Below are positions 16,636 to 25,072 of a stretch of 64,000 bases of DNA, piece after piece. Made by a program: the position numbers and the translations under genes. Numbering within the stretch: the first letter of the stretch is position 1; every line of letters begins with the position of its first letter. The DNA is taken from NCBI GenBank assembly GCA_041501225.1, contig JBGQNR010000002.1, forward strand, positions 30,159 to 94,158. The letters run 5' to 3'. This DNA comes from JAFNAG01 sp041501225 (GTDB lineage: Bacteria; Acidobacteriota; UBA6911). Below the pieces are notes generated by a model, which was not told the DNA's origin, searched no databases, and worked only from the letters and a program-made list of their open reading frames with translations.

Positions 16636-17642
16636 GTGACAAGGTTGATCTTGCTCAGTCTGCCGCTCCCGAGAGGATCTTCGACTCGCCCTGGATCCGT
16701 GCTCTGTCGGCACTCCTGTTTGTCTTTCTGCTCGGGATGATCTTTCATGCCGATGGGGCTTTCCTGCAATGGGGTACCCATCGGGACATGCTGCGGCAGA
16801 TATCGGTCATCGGCATGCTCGCGTGCGGCATGACCCTGGTGATCATTACGGCCGGAATCGATCTCGCTGTGGGCAGTATTCTTGGCCTGAATGCCGTCCT
16901 TTTCGCCATGCTCTCGTTGCGCCTGTCCTGGCCGCCGCTTCTGGCCCTCGGTGCCTGCCTGATGACTGGGATCGGCTGCGGCGCCATATCCGGCACGGTC
17001 ATCGCACGATTAAAGATGCAGCCCTTTGTTGCCACGCTGGCAATGATGGTCTTCGCCCGTGGCCTTGCCAAGTCCATTTCCGGGGGCGAAAAGATCTCCA
17101 GGGCCGTAGCTCAACCTGACGGCAGTTATGTCTATGTCGACCTGCCACGATTTTTCCAGGCGATTGATCACAAAGTTGCCGGTGGGAACGTGGCCGTCGT
17201 GACCTTGATTTTCCTGGGCTGCATCCTGGTATGCTGGGTTCTTCTGGCCAAGCTTCGTTGGGGACGTTACATTTACGCTGTCGGCGCCAATGAAGAAGGG
17301 GCGCGCCTCTCTGGAGTCCCCGTCAATCGGGTGAAACTTCTCGCCTATAGCCTGTCCGGCGCGTTCGCGGCGCTCGCGGGCATCTGCCAGGCCATCCAGG
17401 AACAGCAGGGCGACCCGGAGGCGGGTGCAACCTATGAACTCAGCGCCATAGCCATGGTCGTCATAGGCGGGACTTCACTGATGGGTGGCCGAGGGCGGAT
17501 TGCGTTTACCCTGATCGGGACACTGACCATCGGCTACCTGGAAAAGATTCTGAGCATTAACGCGGTGAGTGAGGCCAGCCGGCTCATTCTGACCGGCATC
17601 ATTATCGTGGCTGCCGTCCTGCTGCAGAGAAAGAGTCGATAG
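16623..17642 (+). CDS. Sugar ABC importer permease, RbsC/YtfT type
   Basis: 339 aa inner-membrane permease with about nine or ten hydrophobic helices. Family marks include GMTLVIITAGIDLAVGSILG near residues 78-97 and GANEEGARLSGVPVNRVKLL, the EAA-like cytoplasmic loop in BPD_transp_2 proteins, then AIAMVVIGGTSLMGGRGRIA. Length is normal. Begins inside the end of the ATPase gene, with GGGGGAGGC just before the ATG serving as the ribosome site, and is followed 14 nt later by the binding-protein gene. Confidence 0.93.
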   Translation: MDKLSDKVDLAQSAAPERIFDSPWIRALSALLFVFLLGMIFHADGAFLQWGTHRDMLRQISVIGMLACGMTLVIITAGIDLAVGSILGLNAVLFAMLSLRLSWPPLLALGACLMTGIGCGAISGTVIARLKMQPFVATLAMMVFARGLAKSISGGEKISRAVAQPDGSYVYVDLPRFFQAIDHKVAGGNVAVVTLIFLGCILVCWVLLAKLRWGRYIYAVGANEEGARLSGVPVNRVKLLAYSLSGAFAALAGICQAIQEQQGDPEAGATYELSAIAMVVIGGTSLMGGRGRIAFTLIGTLTIGYLEKILSINAVSEASRLILTGIIIVAAVLLQRKSR

Positions 17643-17656
17643 AAAGGAAACAAGGA

Positions 17657-18586
17657 ATGAAAGCGGTGTCCGGACTCCTCTTTATCATAGCGGCGTTTTG
17701 GCTGAGCATGCTCTCGCTTGCCGGCCAACAGAAATATGTCATCGGAATGAGTCAGTGCAATCTCGGCGAGCCCTGGCGTGTCCAAATGAATGCCGACATC
17801 AGGAAAGCTGCCGCAGAGCATCCTGAGCTGACGGTCGTTTTCAAGGATGCCCAGAACGACACGCTGAAGCAGCGCGCGCATGTGGAGGAGTTTGTCGGCT
17901 CCAAGGTGAATCTGCTGATCATTTCTCCGAAGGAAGCCGCTCCCTTGACTGCCCCGGTAGCCGAAGCAATTCGCCAAGGCATACCTGTCATTGTCCTTGA
18001 CCGGCGCGTTCTGGGAACCGAGTACATCACGTTCATTGGCGCAGACAACAAGAAAATAGGCCAGGCGGCGGGCCGCTGGGCTGCGGCCAAACTGGCAAAC
18101 AAAGGGAAAATTGTCGAGCTTAAGGGACTGATGACCTCCACTCCCGGGCAGGATCGCCACAGCGGTTTTCTCGAAGGGATCAAGGGCAGCCGTCTCGAGG
18201 TTCTCTTTGAAGCGGACATGAAATGGCTCGAGCCCAATGCCCGGAAGGAGATGGAATCGGCCCTCGCCGTGCACAAACACATCGACCTGGTGTACGCGCA
18301 CAACGACCCGGGTGCACATGGCGCCTACCTGGCCGCCAAAGCAGTCGGCCGGGAAAAAGAGATGCTTTTTATCGGAATCGACGGCCTGCCCCAGGAAGGG
18401 CAGATCTATGTTCAGCAGGGTATCCTTGCCGCCAGCTTCGAATACCCCACGGGGGGGAAGGAAGCCATTGATGCCGCACTCCGGATCTTAAAAGGGGAGA
18501 AGGTGGCAAAGGAAATCACTCTTCGCTCCCGGATTTTCACTCCCGAGAACATCAAGAGAGGCGGCGATTGGCTGGACCAGCGATAA
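17657..18586 (+). CDS. Periplasmic sugar-binding protein of the CUT2 importer, furanose-binder-like
   Basis: 309 aa with a signal peptide (residues 1-23, ending SLAGQQ) and the Peripla_BP_4 fold. Features recall the galactofuranose binder YtfQ: YVIGMSQCNLGEPWRVQMNA, IPVIVLDRRVLGTEYITFIG, IVELKG, QDRHSGFLEGIK, LVYAHNDPGAHGAYL and IGIDGLPQEG. The DRR and AHND loops normally contact the sugar ring. A furanose ligand would fit the two flanking GH172 genes, but this is inferred from motifs, not shown. AAAGGAAACAAGGA precedes ATG. Last gene of the operon; a strong hairpin follows at 18673. Confidence 0.9.
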   Translation: MKAVSGLLFIIAAFWLSMLSLAGQQKYVIGMSQCNLGEPWRVQMNADIRKAAAEHPELTVVFKDAQNDTLKQRAHVEEFVGSKVNLLIISPKEAAPLTAPVAEAIRQGIPVIVLDRRVLGTEYITFIGADNKKIGQAAGRWAAAKLANKGKIVELKGLMTSTPGQDRHSGFLEGIKGSRLEVLFEADMKWLEPNARKEMESALAVHKHIDLVYAHNDPGAHGAYLAAKAVGREKEMLFIGIDGLPQEGQIYVQQGILAASFEYPTGGKEAIDAALRILKGEKVAKEITLRSRIFTPENIKRGGDWLDQR

Positions 18587-18672
18587 TTCAGTAATGATCG
18601 CCTTGTAGGCCCCGACCGGCGAAACTGTCCCAAAACTCATGCGCCGGATGATAGGAAATATGATCATGGATG

Positions 18673-18738
18673 AGCCCTGGCAGGGGCGACGGAAAGCATC
18701 TGAAATTGAAGGGCTTCCGTCGCCCCTTCCGGGCTTTT
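18673..18738 (+). terminator. Likely intrinsic terminator of the sugar ABC operon
   Basis: Arms 18673-18697 and 18713-18735 share the core GGGGCGACGGAA / TTCCGTCGCCCC and extend to AGCCC / GGGCT, with a 15-base loop, and the right arm runs into TTTT. It lies 87 nt after the binding-protein stop. The stem resembles the CCCTGAAGGGG-type dispersed repeats elsewhere in the window, so it may be a repeat that also ends transcription. Confidence 0.6.
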
Positions 18739-18750
18739 GCACGGTTCTTG

Positions 18751-18903
18751 CCGTGACTGGGGGCAGCGCCGCTGCGCAGCTCGCCCTGGGATACTTCCTT
18801 GGCGTCCCTCCGGGACGCCCGGTTTTAAGGCAGTCTCGCCGGCCGGAGCTTGGGATCTAATCATTTCCAAAGTGAGCGCCGGGCACCGCCCGGCGCTCAC
18901 TTT
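18751..18903 (+). repeat. Dispersed three-hairpin element, fullest copy
   Basis: About 150 bases with three stems: a first near GGGGGCAGCGCCGC (18760), a second GGCGTCCCTCCGGGACGCC (18803-18821), and a third with 16-base perfect arms AAAGTGAGCGCCGGGC (18869-18884) and its complement (18888-18903). The text between stems two and three (GGTTTTAAGGCAGTCTCG) recurs at 47497 and, inverted, at 60833. It lies between two convergent units and the third stem could end transcription from both sides. Confidence 0.75.
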
Positions 18904-18947
18904 GCCTCTTCGATTTTCTAGCCAATCAAGCGGGTCCGGCCTATTTC

Positions 18948-20132
18948 TTACTCCGTTTTATCAACCGGCTGGACGCCGCCGGGACCCGGCATGGCACGCA
19001 GCACGGGGATGCGATCTGCCGCCGGAGGCAGGGCCGGCAGATTTGTGTACGGCTCCGTCTGGTACCAATAGCCGCAAGAGTAGAAATTGTCGCCGCGGTT
19101 ATTGGCATGGCCGTGTTCCATTGTGTGTTTAAGGTAGCGTGTGAAGGTCACAGGATTGTCGCCATGCCAGCGGTAGCAGAGGTATCGGCCGCCGGTGCGC
19201 TCGGGAAGCTGGATGTACTGGGCTCCATACATATGGTGGGAAAAAGGGCGCGCGCCGTCCCGGCCGCCGAAATTCCAGCTGCCGAGGAAATAGTCTTCCG
19301 AGCCGGTGCCGACGATCAGGGGCTTGGACTCATCGTCGACAAAAATCATGTCGTCTCCTTCGCCCATCCAAAACTCGTTATTCTGCAGGACCCCCAGGGT
19401 TACGCCCATCAGGTGTCCGCGACCGCGCGTCTCGCAGTAGACGTAATTATTCCTGCCATCCGGATTCAGGACGTCTTTGCCGTCCGGCCCAACGACCGGC
19501 TTGTTGGGCGCAGCCTGACGGTAACTGGCGTGGAAGTAAAGGGCGTCTTCCGGCAGCGACGTCATTTCCATGTAATCGATGTTGGAGTAAAAAGATCCTA
19601 CGCTCTGTTTGCCTTCGTTGGCGACTGTGATCCGTGCCTCCGTCCGGTACGGCATTGCGAAATAGCAGTTTAGCGAACGGCCCGGTGAACATGCGAGGTA
19701 CTCCGATTCGTAGATGGTGTACTCGCCAAGATTGAGACCGAAAAAGTCACCGATGGGACTCTCTATGCTCGGCCTGGCATTCCCGTCCCAATACATCCGG
19801 ATCACAAGCTCTTTCAAATGATTCGGGCTTTGTGCGGAAATGGTGAACCAGATATGGGAGATCATCCCAGCGCCTTTTGCCTGGAATACATCCAATGTCT
19901 GACCCGGCTGGATGGGCCAGCGGTCGGAGTTGCCTCCGGTTTTGTCAAAACTGGATTGCTTAAGAGACTTGTAGCTTTGAGCGCGAACGTAGCCGGGCAG
20001 ATAGCCGGGGCCGGCGTCCCGTCGCGGTTGTTGTTGTGATTGGGCTGCGGCCGGTGCTGCGGCCAGGCCGCCCAGAACTATCAACTTCTGCAAAAAAGGC
20101 CTCCTGCCTCCCTGCTTACCCTCCAGCGCCAT
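18948..20132 (-). CDS. Secreted DUF2961 protein (GH172-type furanosidase), second copy
   Basis: 394 aa from ATG 20132, selected for the AAAGGAGG ribosome site 7 nt upstream and the signal peptide that follows (QKLIVLGGLAAAPAAAQ). DUF2961 motifs match the gene at 12809: GQTLDVFQAKGAGMISHIWF, IRMYWDGNARPSIESPIGDF, GEGDDMIFVDDESKPLIVGT and GSEDYFLGSWNFGG, then HHMYGAQYIQLPERTGGRYL. It lacks the long C-terminal beta domain of the first copy, so it is the shorter core form. Convergent with the sugar importer operon. Probably acts on a related furanoside, perhaps with different linkage preference. Confidence 0.88.
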   Translation of the reverse strand: MALEGKQGGRRPFLQKLIVLGGLAAAPAAAQSQQQPRRDAGPGYLPGYVRAQSYKSLKQSSFDKTGGNSDRWPIQPGQTLDVFQAKGAGMISHIWFTISAQSPNHLKELVIRMYWDGNARPSIESPIGDFFGLNLGEYTIYESEYLACSPGRSLNCYFAMPYRTEARITVANEGKQSVGSFYSNIDYMEMTSLPEDALYFHASYRQAAPNKPVVGPDGKDVLNPDGRNNYVYCETRGRGHLMGVTLGVLQNNEFWMGEGDDMIFVDDESKPLIVGTGSEDYFLGSWNFGGRDGARPFSHHMYGAQYIQLPERTGGRYLCYRWHGDNPVTFTRYLKHTMEHGHANNRGDNFYSCGYWYQTEPYTNLPALPPAADRIPVLRAMPGPGGVQPVDKTE

Positions 20133-20423
20133 AGTCTTTCCTCCTTTGGATGTGTGTGCCGATTCTATCACCAGGGGGTTCAGCCGAAGAATAACTCGTT
20201 TTAAAACTGCAGAAACCGCCACGAATGACTCGAAATCTTCCGGGTCGGGATGGCCTCAGAAAAATGTTGGAAGGAGTGACCCGAAGGGCCTATGCTGGAG
20301 CGGATTTTCAGAAGGGCAGCTGCCGCCCATGAATCCATCCACTCTCAGCGGTGCGGCATCACAGGCACTCACAGTCGCGCGCTTGCGTGCGTTTAAGCGC
20401 TTTGCCGGATTACAGGAGTTGGC

Positions 20424-20645
20424 ATGCAGAAAGGAACGAAATACGCTTTGCTATGCGGAGCGGTGCCGTTCATTACGCTGGCCTTGGCATTGCCTTGGAT
20501 CAACCGGGTCGAACCCTTTATCCTTGGCCTTCCCTTCGTCCTGTTCTGGATAGTGCTCTGGGTGGCGTTGACGCCGCTGGCGCTGTTTGCCGCCTATCGG
20601 TGCGAGAAGAAGTTCAATCTTCCGGAAATGGAGGATGAAGAATGA
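20424..20645 (+). CDS. Small DUF3311 membrane protein
   Basis: 73 aa with two membrane helices (residues 7-25 and 31-58) and a charged C-terminus ending EMEDEE. DUF3311 proteins are typically encoded just before sodium:solute symporters, as here, and may be an accessory subunit comparable to the small partner of YhdT/PanF-type systems. Its TGA overlaps the symporter ATG by 4 nt. AGGAG lies upstream of ATG. First gene of a three-gene operon. Confidence 0.85.
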   Translation: MQKGTKYALLCGAVPFITLALALPWINRVEPFILGLPFVLFWIVLWVALTPLALFAAYRCEKKFNLPEMEDEE

Positions 20646-22093
20646 ACGAGGCCCTCCTCATCATTTTTTCGGTAATCCTGTTTTCCTCCATCCTCGGAAT
20701 TTTCGCCGGCAGGCGCAGAAAGATGGACCTGGAAATGTGGGCGGTGGGCGGCCGGCGCTTTGGCGTTGTCCTGATCTGGCTGCTGAATGCCGGGGAGATC
20801 TACACCACTTTTACATTTCTGGGCGCGAGCGGATGGGCCTACTCCAAGGGAGCGCCGGCATTCTACATTCTCATCTACGGAACTCTCGCCTACACAATTT
20901 CCTTCTTCATTCTGCCGGTCATCTGGAGGCTCGGTAAGAAATACAGCCTGCACACCCAGCCCGACTATTTCATTCATCGTTACCACAACCGCTATCTTGG
21001 TGTTTTTGTCGCAATTGTCGGTGTGATCTTCATCATTCCTTACCTGCAATTGCAGCTGAAAGGGCTGGGGCTGATCGTCACCGAAGCCAGCAACAAGACC
21101 ATCGGATTTAACACGGCCATTCTCATCTCCTTCTGCCTGACCTCCATATTCGTCTTCACCAGCGGAATCCGGGGCAGCGCCTGGGTTTCCGTCATCAAGG
21201 ACATCATGATGATCCTGGCGGTCGGAATCGTAGGGTTTGGCGTGCCCTACATGTACTTCGGCGGCATCGGCAACATGTTTCGTGCCCTGATCGCTCAGCA
21301 TCCGAATCACCTGACGTTCCCCGGCGCCACCCCCAACATGGATGCGCTTTGGGTGATGTCGACGGTGCTGCTCACCGGCGCCGGTTTCTATATGTGGCCG
21401 ACTATTTTTGCCACTGCTTTTTCCGCGAAGAGCGCGGAAACCATCAAACGCAACGCTATCATCATGCCGCTCTACCAACTGCCGATTCTATTGGTCCTCC
21501 TGGTGGGTTTCACCGCGCTGTTGGTGATTCCCGGGCTGAAAGATGGCGACTTCGCCTTTCTGTCCCTGGTGAATAAAACCTATGCCCCGTGGCTAATGGG
21601 ATTCGTTGGCGCGGCGGGCGCGGTGACGGCCATGGTGCCGGCTTCGATTCTGGTTTTGTTCGCCTCCATGCTGATTGCGAAGAATGTCTATCAGACCGGA
21701 CTGAATCCTCGTGCCAGCGAGGAATCCGTAGTCCGGTTGTCCCGTTTTATGGTGATCGTGATCATGGGCGCGGGATTATTCTTCGCCATCCGGCTTCCGA
21801 ATGCGCTGGTGGACCTGCTGTTAATCGGCTACAACGGCGTGTCGCAATTCTGCCCGGGCGTTCTGCTGGGGCTGTTCTGGAAGAGGATCCATGCCGCTGC
21901 GGTGTTTTCAGGCATGATCACGGGATTGTCCCTGGTGCTCGTGCTGGTGCTCGGCAAACATGATCCCTTTATGGGCCTGAACGCGGGCTTTGTCGCCTTG
22001 CTGGCAAATTTCGCAGTCGCCATTCTGGTCAGCTGGCTAATGCCGTCCGCGCAGAACAGCGCCAGGTTGAGATCGGAGCAGAAGCATGCTTGA
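20642..22093 (+). CDS. Sodium:solute symporter (SSS family)
   Basis: 483 aa inner-membrane transporter with about 13 hydrophobic helices, the normal SSS size. An early GRRRKMDLEMWAVGGRRFGV loop (the SSS-typical G-R-R after helix 1), GEIYTTFTFLGASGWAYSKG lining helix 2, and YHNRYLGVFVAIVG before helix 4 are recognisable. Predicted to import an organic acid or amino-acid-like solute with Na+. The downstream M20 amidohydrolase overlaps by 8 nt, suggesting that the imported compound is an N-acyl amino acid or related amide. Confidence 0.9.
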   Translation: MNEALLIIFSVILFSSILGIFAGRRRKMDLEMWAVGGRRFGVVLIWLLNAGEIYTTFTFLGASGWAYSKGAPAFYILIYGTLAYTISFFILPVIWRLGKKYSLHTQPDYFIHRYHNRYLGVFVAIVGVIFIIPYLQLQLKGLGLIVTEASNKTIGFNTAILISFCLTSIFVFTSGIRGSAWVSVIKDIMMILAVGIVGFGVPYMYFGGIGNMFRALIAQHPNHLTFPGATPNMDALWVMSTVLLTGAGFYMWPTIFATAFSAKSAETIKRNAIIMPLYQLPILLVLLVGFTALLVIPGLKDGDFAFLSLVNKTYAPWLMGFVGAAGAVTAMVPASILVLFASMLIAKNVYQTGLNPRASEESVVRLSRFMVIVIMGAGLFFAIRLPNALVDLLLIGYNGVSQFCPGVLLGLFWKRIHAAAVFSGMITGLSLVLVLVLGKHDPFMGLNAGFVALLANFAVAILVSWLMPSAQNSARLRSEQKHA

Positions 22094-23258
22094 AAATTTG
22101 AAGGCGGATGTCGCTGCACTGAGTCATCAGCTTATCGAGTGGCGGCGTGATTTTCATCGCCACCCGGAGGTGGCTTATCAGGAGCAACGGACTTCGGCGA
22201 TGATCCGGCAGTTTCTCGAGGAATCGGGAATACCAGTTCGTTCCGTCGCCGGCACGGGATTGGTAGGGCATCTGCAAGGGAAGACCGGGGGACGGACAAT
22301 TGCGCTGCGTGCCGATATCGACGCGCTGCCGCTGTCGGAGGAAGGGAAGGATGAGTACGCGTCGCTCAATCCCGGCGCCTGCCATGCCTGTGGGCACGAC
22401 GGCCATATGGCTATTTTGATGGCCACCGCCCGGTTGCTGGCTCAACGAAAAAGCGACTTTTGCGGCCGAGTGGTTTTGCTGTTTCAACCCTCAGAAGAAC
22501 GAATCCCGGGCGGCGCCAAGCCCATGATCGACCAAGGTGCGCTGGATGGCGTCGATGCGGTGTTCGGGCTGCATCTGTGGCAAATGATGCCGACCGGGAC
22601 GGTAGGATGTGTGCGGGGAGCGATGATGGCGGCCTCCGACGAATTCAGCATTAAACTGACCGGCAAAGGCGGCCACTGCTCCATGCCCCACCTTTCAATT
22701 GATCCGATCACGGCCGCGGGAAATCTGATTGTAAACCTCAACAGTATTGTGAGCCGGAATGTGGATCCTCTGCGGTCAGCCGTGCTCTCGCTCGGAACCG
22801 TCCACGGTGGAGTTATTCATAACATTATTCCCAATGAGGTGATGCTCACCGGTACCGTGCGCACTTTTGATCGGCAGCTACGCGACCTGATGGAGAGGAG
22901 AATGCAGGAAGTCGTGGCCGGGACAAGCAGTGCCTGCGGAACTCAGGGTGAACTGCAATACGTGCGCGGCTATCCCGCTTTGATCAACGATGCAGGTATG
23001 GCCGATTTGGTCCGGGCCGTCGCCCGCCGCACTCTGGGAGAGAGCAAAGTGCTGGAAATCGACCCGGTCATGGGAGGAGAAGATTTTGCTTACTACCTGC
23101 AGAAGGTTCCGGGCGCGTTCCTGTTCTTCGGTATGGGTGACGGCACCGTGTTCCCGCATCATCACCCGCGTTTCGACATTGACGAAAAAGCCTTGCCGCC
23201 GGCCGCGCTTCTGATGACCGCTCTGGCCCTGGAATACCTGGGCAAGACAAATCCATAA
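22086..23258 (+). CDS. M20-family amidohydrolase (hippurate/N-acyl amino acid hydrolase-like)
   Basis: 390 aa cytoplasmic metalloenzyme that hydrolyses an amide, freeing an amino acid and an acyl group. Metal-binding motifs: ALRADIDALPL, ACHACGHDGHMA (Cys102, His104), FQPSEERIPGGA (catalytic Glu pair), GLHLWQMMPTG, GKGGHCSMPH in the dimerisation domain and MGGEDFAYYL near residue 335. Length and motifs fit the IAA-amino acid hydrolase/HipO group. No signal peptide. Encoded as the last gene of the DUF3311-symporter operon, which supports uptake followed by hydrolysis of the same substrate. Confidence 0.92.
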   Translation: MLENLKADVAALSHQLIEWRRDFHRHPEVAYQEQRTSAMIRQFLEESGIPVRSVAGTGLVGHLQGKTGGRTIALRADIDALPLSEEGKDEYASLNPGACHACGHDGHMAILMATARLLAQRKSDFCGRVVLLFQPSEERIPGGAKPMIDQGALDGVDAVFGLHLWQMMPTGTVGCVRGAMMAASDEFSIKLTGKGGHCSMPHLSIDPITAAGNLIVNLNSIVSRNVDPLRSAVLSLGTVHGGVIHNIIPNEVMLTGTVRTFDRQLRDLMERRMQEVVAGTSSACGTQGELQYVRGYPALINDAGMADLVRAVARRTLGESKVLEIDPVMGGEDFAYYLQKVPGAFLFFGMGDGTVFPHHHPRFDIDEKALPPAALLMTALALEYLGKTNP

Positions 23259-23402
23259 GGCCGCTGCATGGACCCTGGGGATCGGATAAGTGCCGGAGCA
23301 CCCAAAAGCGAGCCAGGAAGGACACAAAGAACCATTCTGCTCCGTGTCTCTCGTGGCTAAAGTTATTTCGCTCTCTGGTACTGACAGAGACCGGTAAACA
23401 AG

Positions 23403-24755
23403 TCAGCTCGACTCTCCCTTGGCGAGTCCGAGCGCACGGATGCGCTTGTGCAAGCGGGTACGTTCGATTCCCAGCGCACGGGCGGCCGCGGATACATTCC
23501 CGCCTGCGTCCTCCAGCGCCTGGCGAATGAGCTCGCGTTCGGCTTGAGCCCGCGTCTCCTCGAGGCTCGAGGGCAGGCTATTATCCTGCGGAAGGCGGAT
23601 CTCCAATGGAATGGACTCTGCTGTGATCGTATCCGACACCGATAAAATGGCAATGCGTTCGATGACGTTGCGCAATTCACGGACATTGCCGGGCCAGCGG
23701 TAGCCGCGCAGCGCTGCAAACACATCGTCTTCGATGACCTTGGGTTTGAAATTATTGCGCCGGCAAAACTCCTCCAGAAAATATTCCGCCAGCGGTCGAA
23801 TATCCTCGGGGCGCTCGCGCAGCGGCGGCACCCGGATGGGCACCACGCTGAGGCGGTAATACAGATCTTCTCTGAACTTCTTTTGTGACACCAGGGCTGC
23901 CAAATCTCGGTTGGTGGCGGAGATGATACGGACCGAAACATGCAGTGTTTCCTCGCCCCCGACATGCTGAAACTCGCCTTCCTGAAGGACGCGCAGCAGT
24001 TTAGCCTGGGAAGCCTCGTGCAGGTCGCTGACTTCGTCCAGGAATATCGTGCCTCCATCGGCCAGTTCGAACTTGCCGCGCCGGCAGGATGTCGCTCCGG
24101 TGAATGCCCCTTTTTCATGGCCGAACAGCTCGCTCTCCAACAACTCCACCGGAATGGCGGCGCAATTGACCTTGATGAAAGGACCGGAAGCGAAAGGGCT
24201 CTGCCGATGCAGATGCGCGGCGATGAGTTCCTTGCCTGTACCCGACTCACCAAATAACAGCACCCGTGCGTCGGAGCGACCCACCTGTCCGGCTTGTTCC
24301 ACTACGCGCAGAAAAATGGGACTGGTCCCGATCATGCGGGGCGTCTCTCCCACAAGTTCGCGCAGCCGGGCGTTCTCCTGCTGCAGCGATGCTTGTTCCA
24401 GGGCATTTTTCAGCACCAGCAGCAGGCGGTCCCGACTCAGCGGTTTTTCCAGGAAATCGAAGGCACCAGCCCGGGTGGCTGCCACCGCGTCGGCAATCGT
24501 GCCGTGACCTGAGATCATGATGACAGGGGCCTGATTGTCCATCCGGCGCAGAACGTGCAGCAGGTCAATACCGTTGCCGTCCGGCAGGCGAACATCGAGG
24601 AGATAGGCATCAGCGCGGCCGCGCGGCAGCTGCCTCTGGAATTCCTCGACTGAACGGCAGATGACTACGCCATAGCCGGCCCCCTCGAGCACCAGCCGCA
24701 ATGAGTTGCCAACATTGACTTCGTCGTCGACGATCAGAATCCTTTTCGCAGCCAT
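23403..24755 (-). CDS. Sigma-54-dependent response regulator, NtrX/NtrC family
   Basis: 450 aa from ATG 24755 (the frame is open 12 codons further, but the family starts at AAKRILIVDDE). Receiver domain with acidic pocket Asp10/Asp11 and phospho-acceptor Asp54 in LLDVRLPDG. AAA+ domain with Walker A GESGTGKE at 169-176 and the sigma-54-contacting GAFTGA loop at 216-221. A C-terminal Fis-type HTH contains GGNVSAAARALGIERTRLHK. It activates sigma-54 promoters when phosphorylated, probably by the kinase at 25073, from which it is separated by 317 bases containing a repeat element. Confidence 0.93.
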   Translation of the reverse strand: MAAKRILIVDDEVNVGNSLRLVLEGAGYGVVICRSVEEFQRQLPRGRADAYLLDVRLPDGNGIDLLHVLRRMDNQAPVIMISGHGTIADAVAATRAGAFDFLEKPLSRDRLLLVLKNALEQASLQQENARLRELVGETPRMIGTSPIFLRVVEQAGQVGRSDARVLLFGESGTGKELIAAHLHRQSPFASGPFIKVNCAAIPVELLESELFGHEKGAFTGATSCRRGKFELADGGTIFLDEVSDLHEASQAKLLRVLQEGEFQHVGGEETLHVSVRIISATNRDLAALVSQKKFREDLYYRLSVVPIRVPPLRERPEDIRPLAEYFLEEFCRRNNFKPKVIEDDVFAALRGYRWPGNVRELRNVIERIAILSVSDTITAESIPLEIRLPQDNSLPSSLEETRAQAERELIRQALEDAGGNVSAAARALGIERTRLHKRIRALGLAKGESS

Positions 24756-24865
24756 GTTTTCGTTCTCTTGATTTTTCGTGACCCAAAGCACTTGCGCCTA
24801 TAGCGCCGCACTATCTGCTCCAATACTTGAATAGTGCTCAAATATTCCAGATTCCTTCCGAGCAC

Positions 24866-24965
24866 CTGCCCCGGCAGGGGCAGTCAGAAAGTAGCCGGGG
24901 GCAAGCCGCGAAGCGGCGCCGCCCCCGGCTCGTTATGCGATGGCCAGGAGCCCTGAAGGGGAGAA
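24866..24965 (-). repeat. Partial copy of the three-hairpin element plus CCCTGAAGGGG motif
   Basis: A stem CTGCCCC-GGCA-GGGGCAG (24866-24883) is followed by AGCCGGGGGC (24893-24902) pairing perfectly with GCCCCCGGCT (24921-24930). The 40 bases from 24888 match 60889-60927 closely, including GTAGCCGGGGGCAAGCCG. A GAGCCCTGAAGGGG motif of the other repeat family ends it. It separates the histidine kinase gene from its response regulator gene. Confidence 0.7.
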
Positions 24966-25072
24966 AGAAAATCATAACAATCTCTTGCGCATGGAAGGCT
25001 TGGATCAGCCTTCATTCACTCCTGATTTGAGCGCCATTCCTGCAATCCTCGATAATTCGAAGACACGATACT

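Noticed and set aside
20594..21478. Minus-strand open frame of 294 codons
   Set aside because: Antisense to the sodium symporter; composition is charged and without family resemblance.
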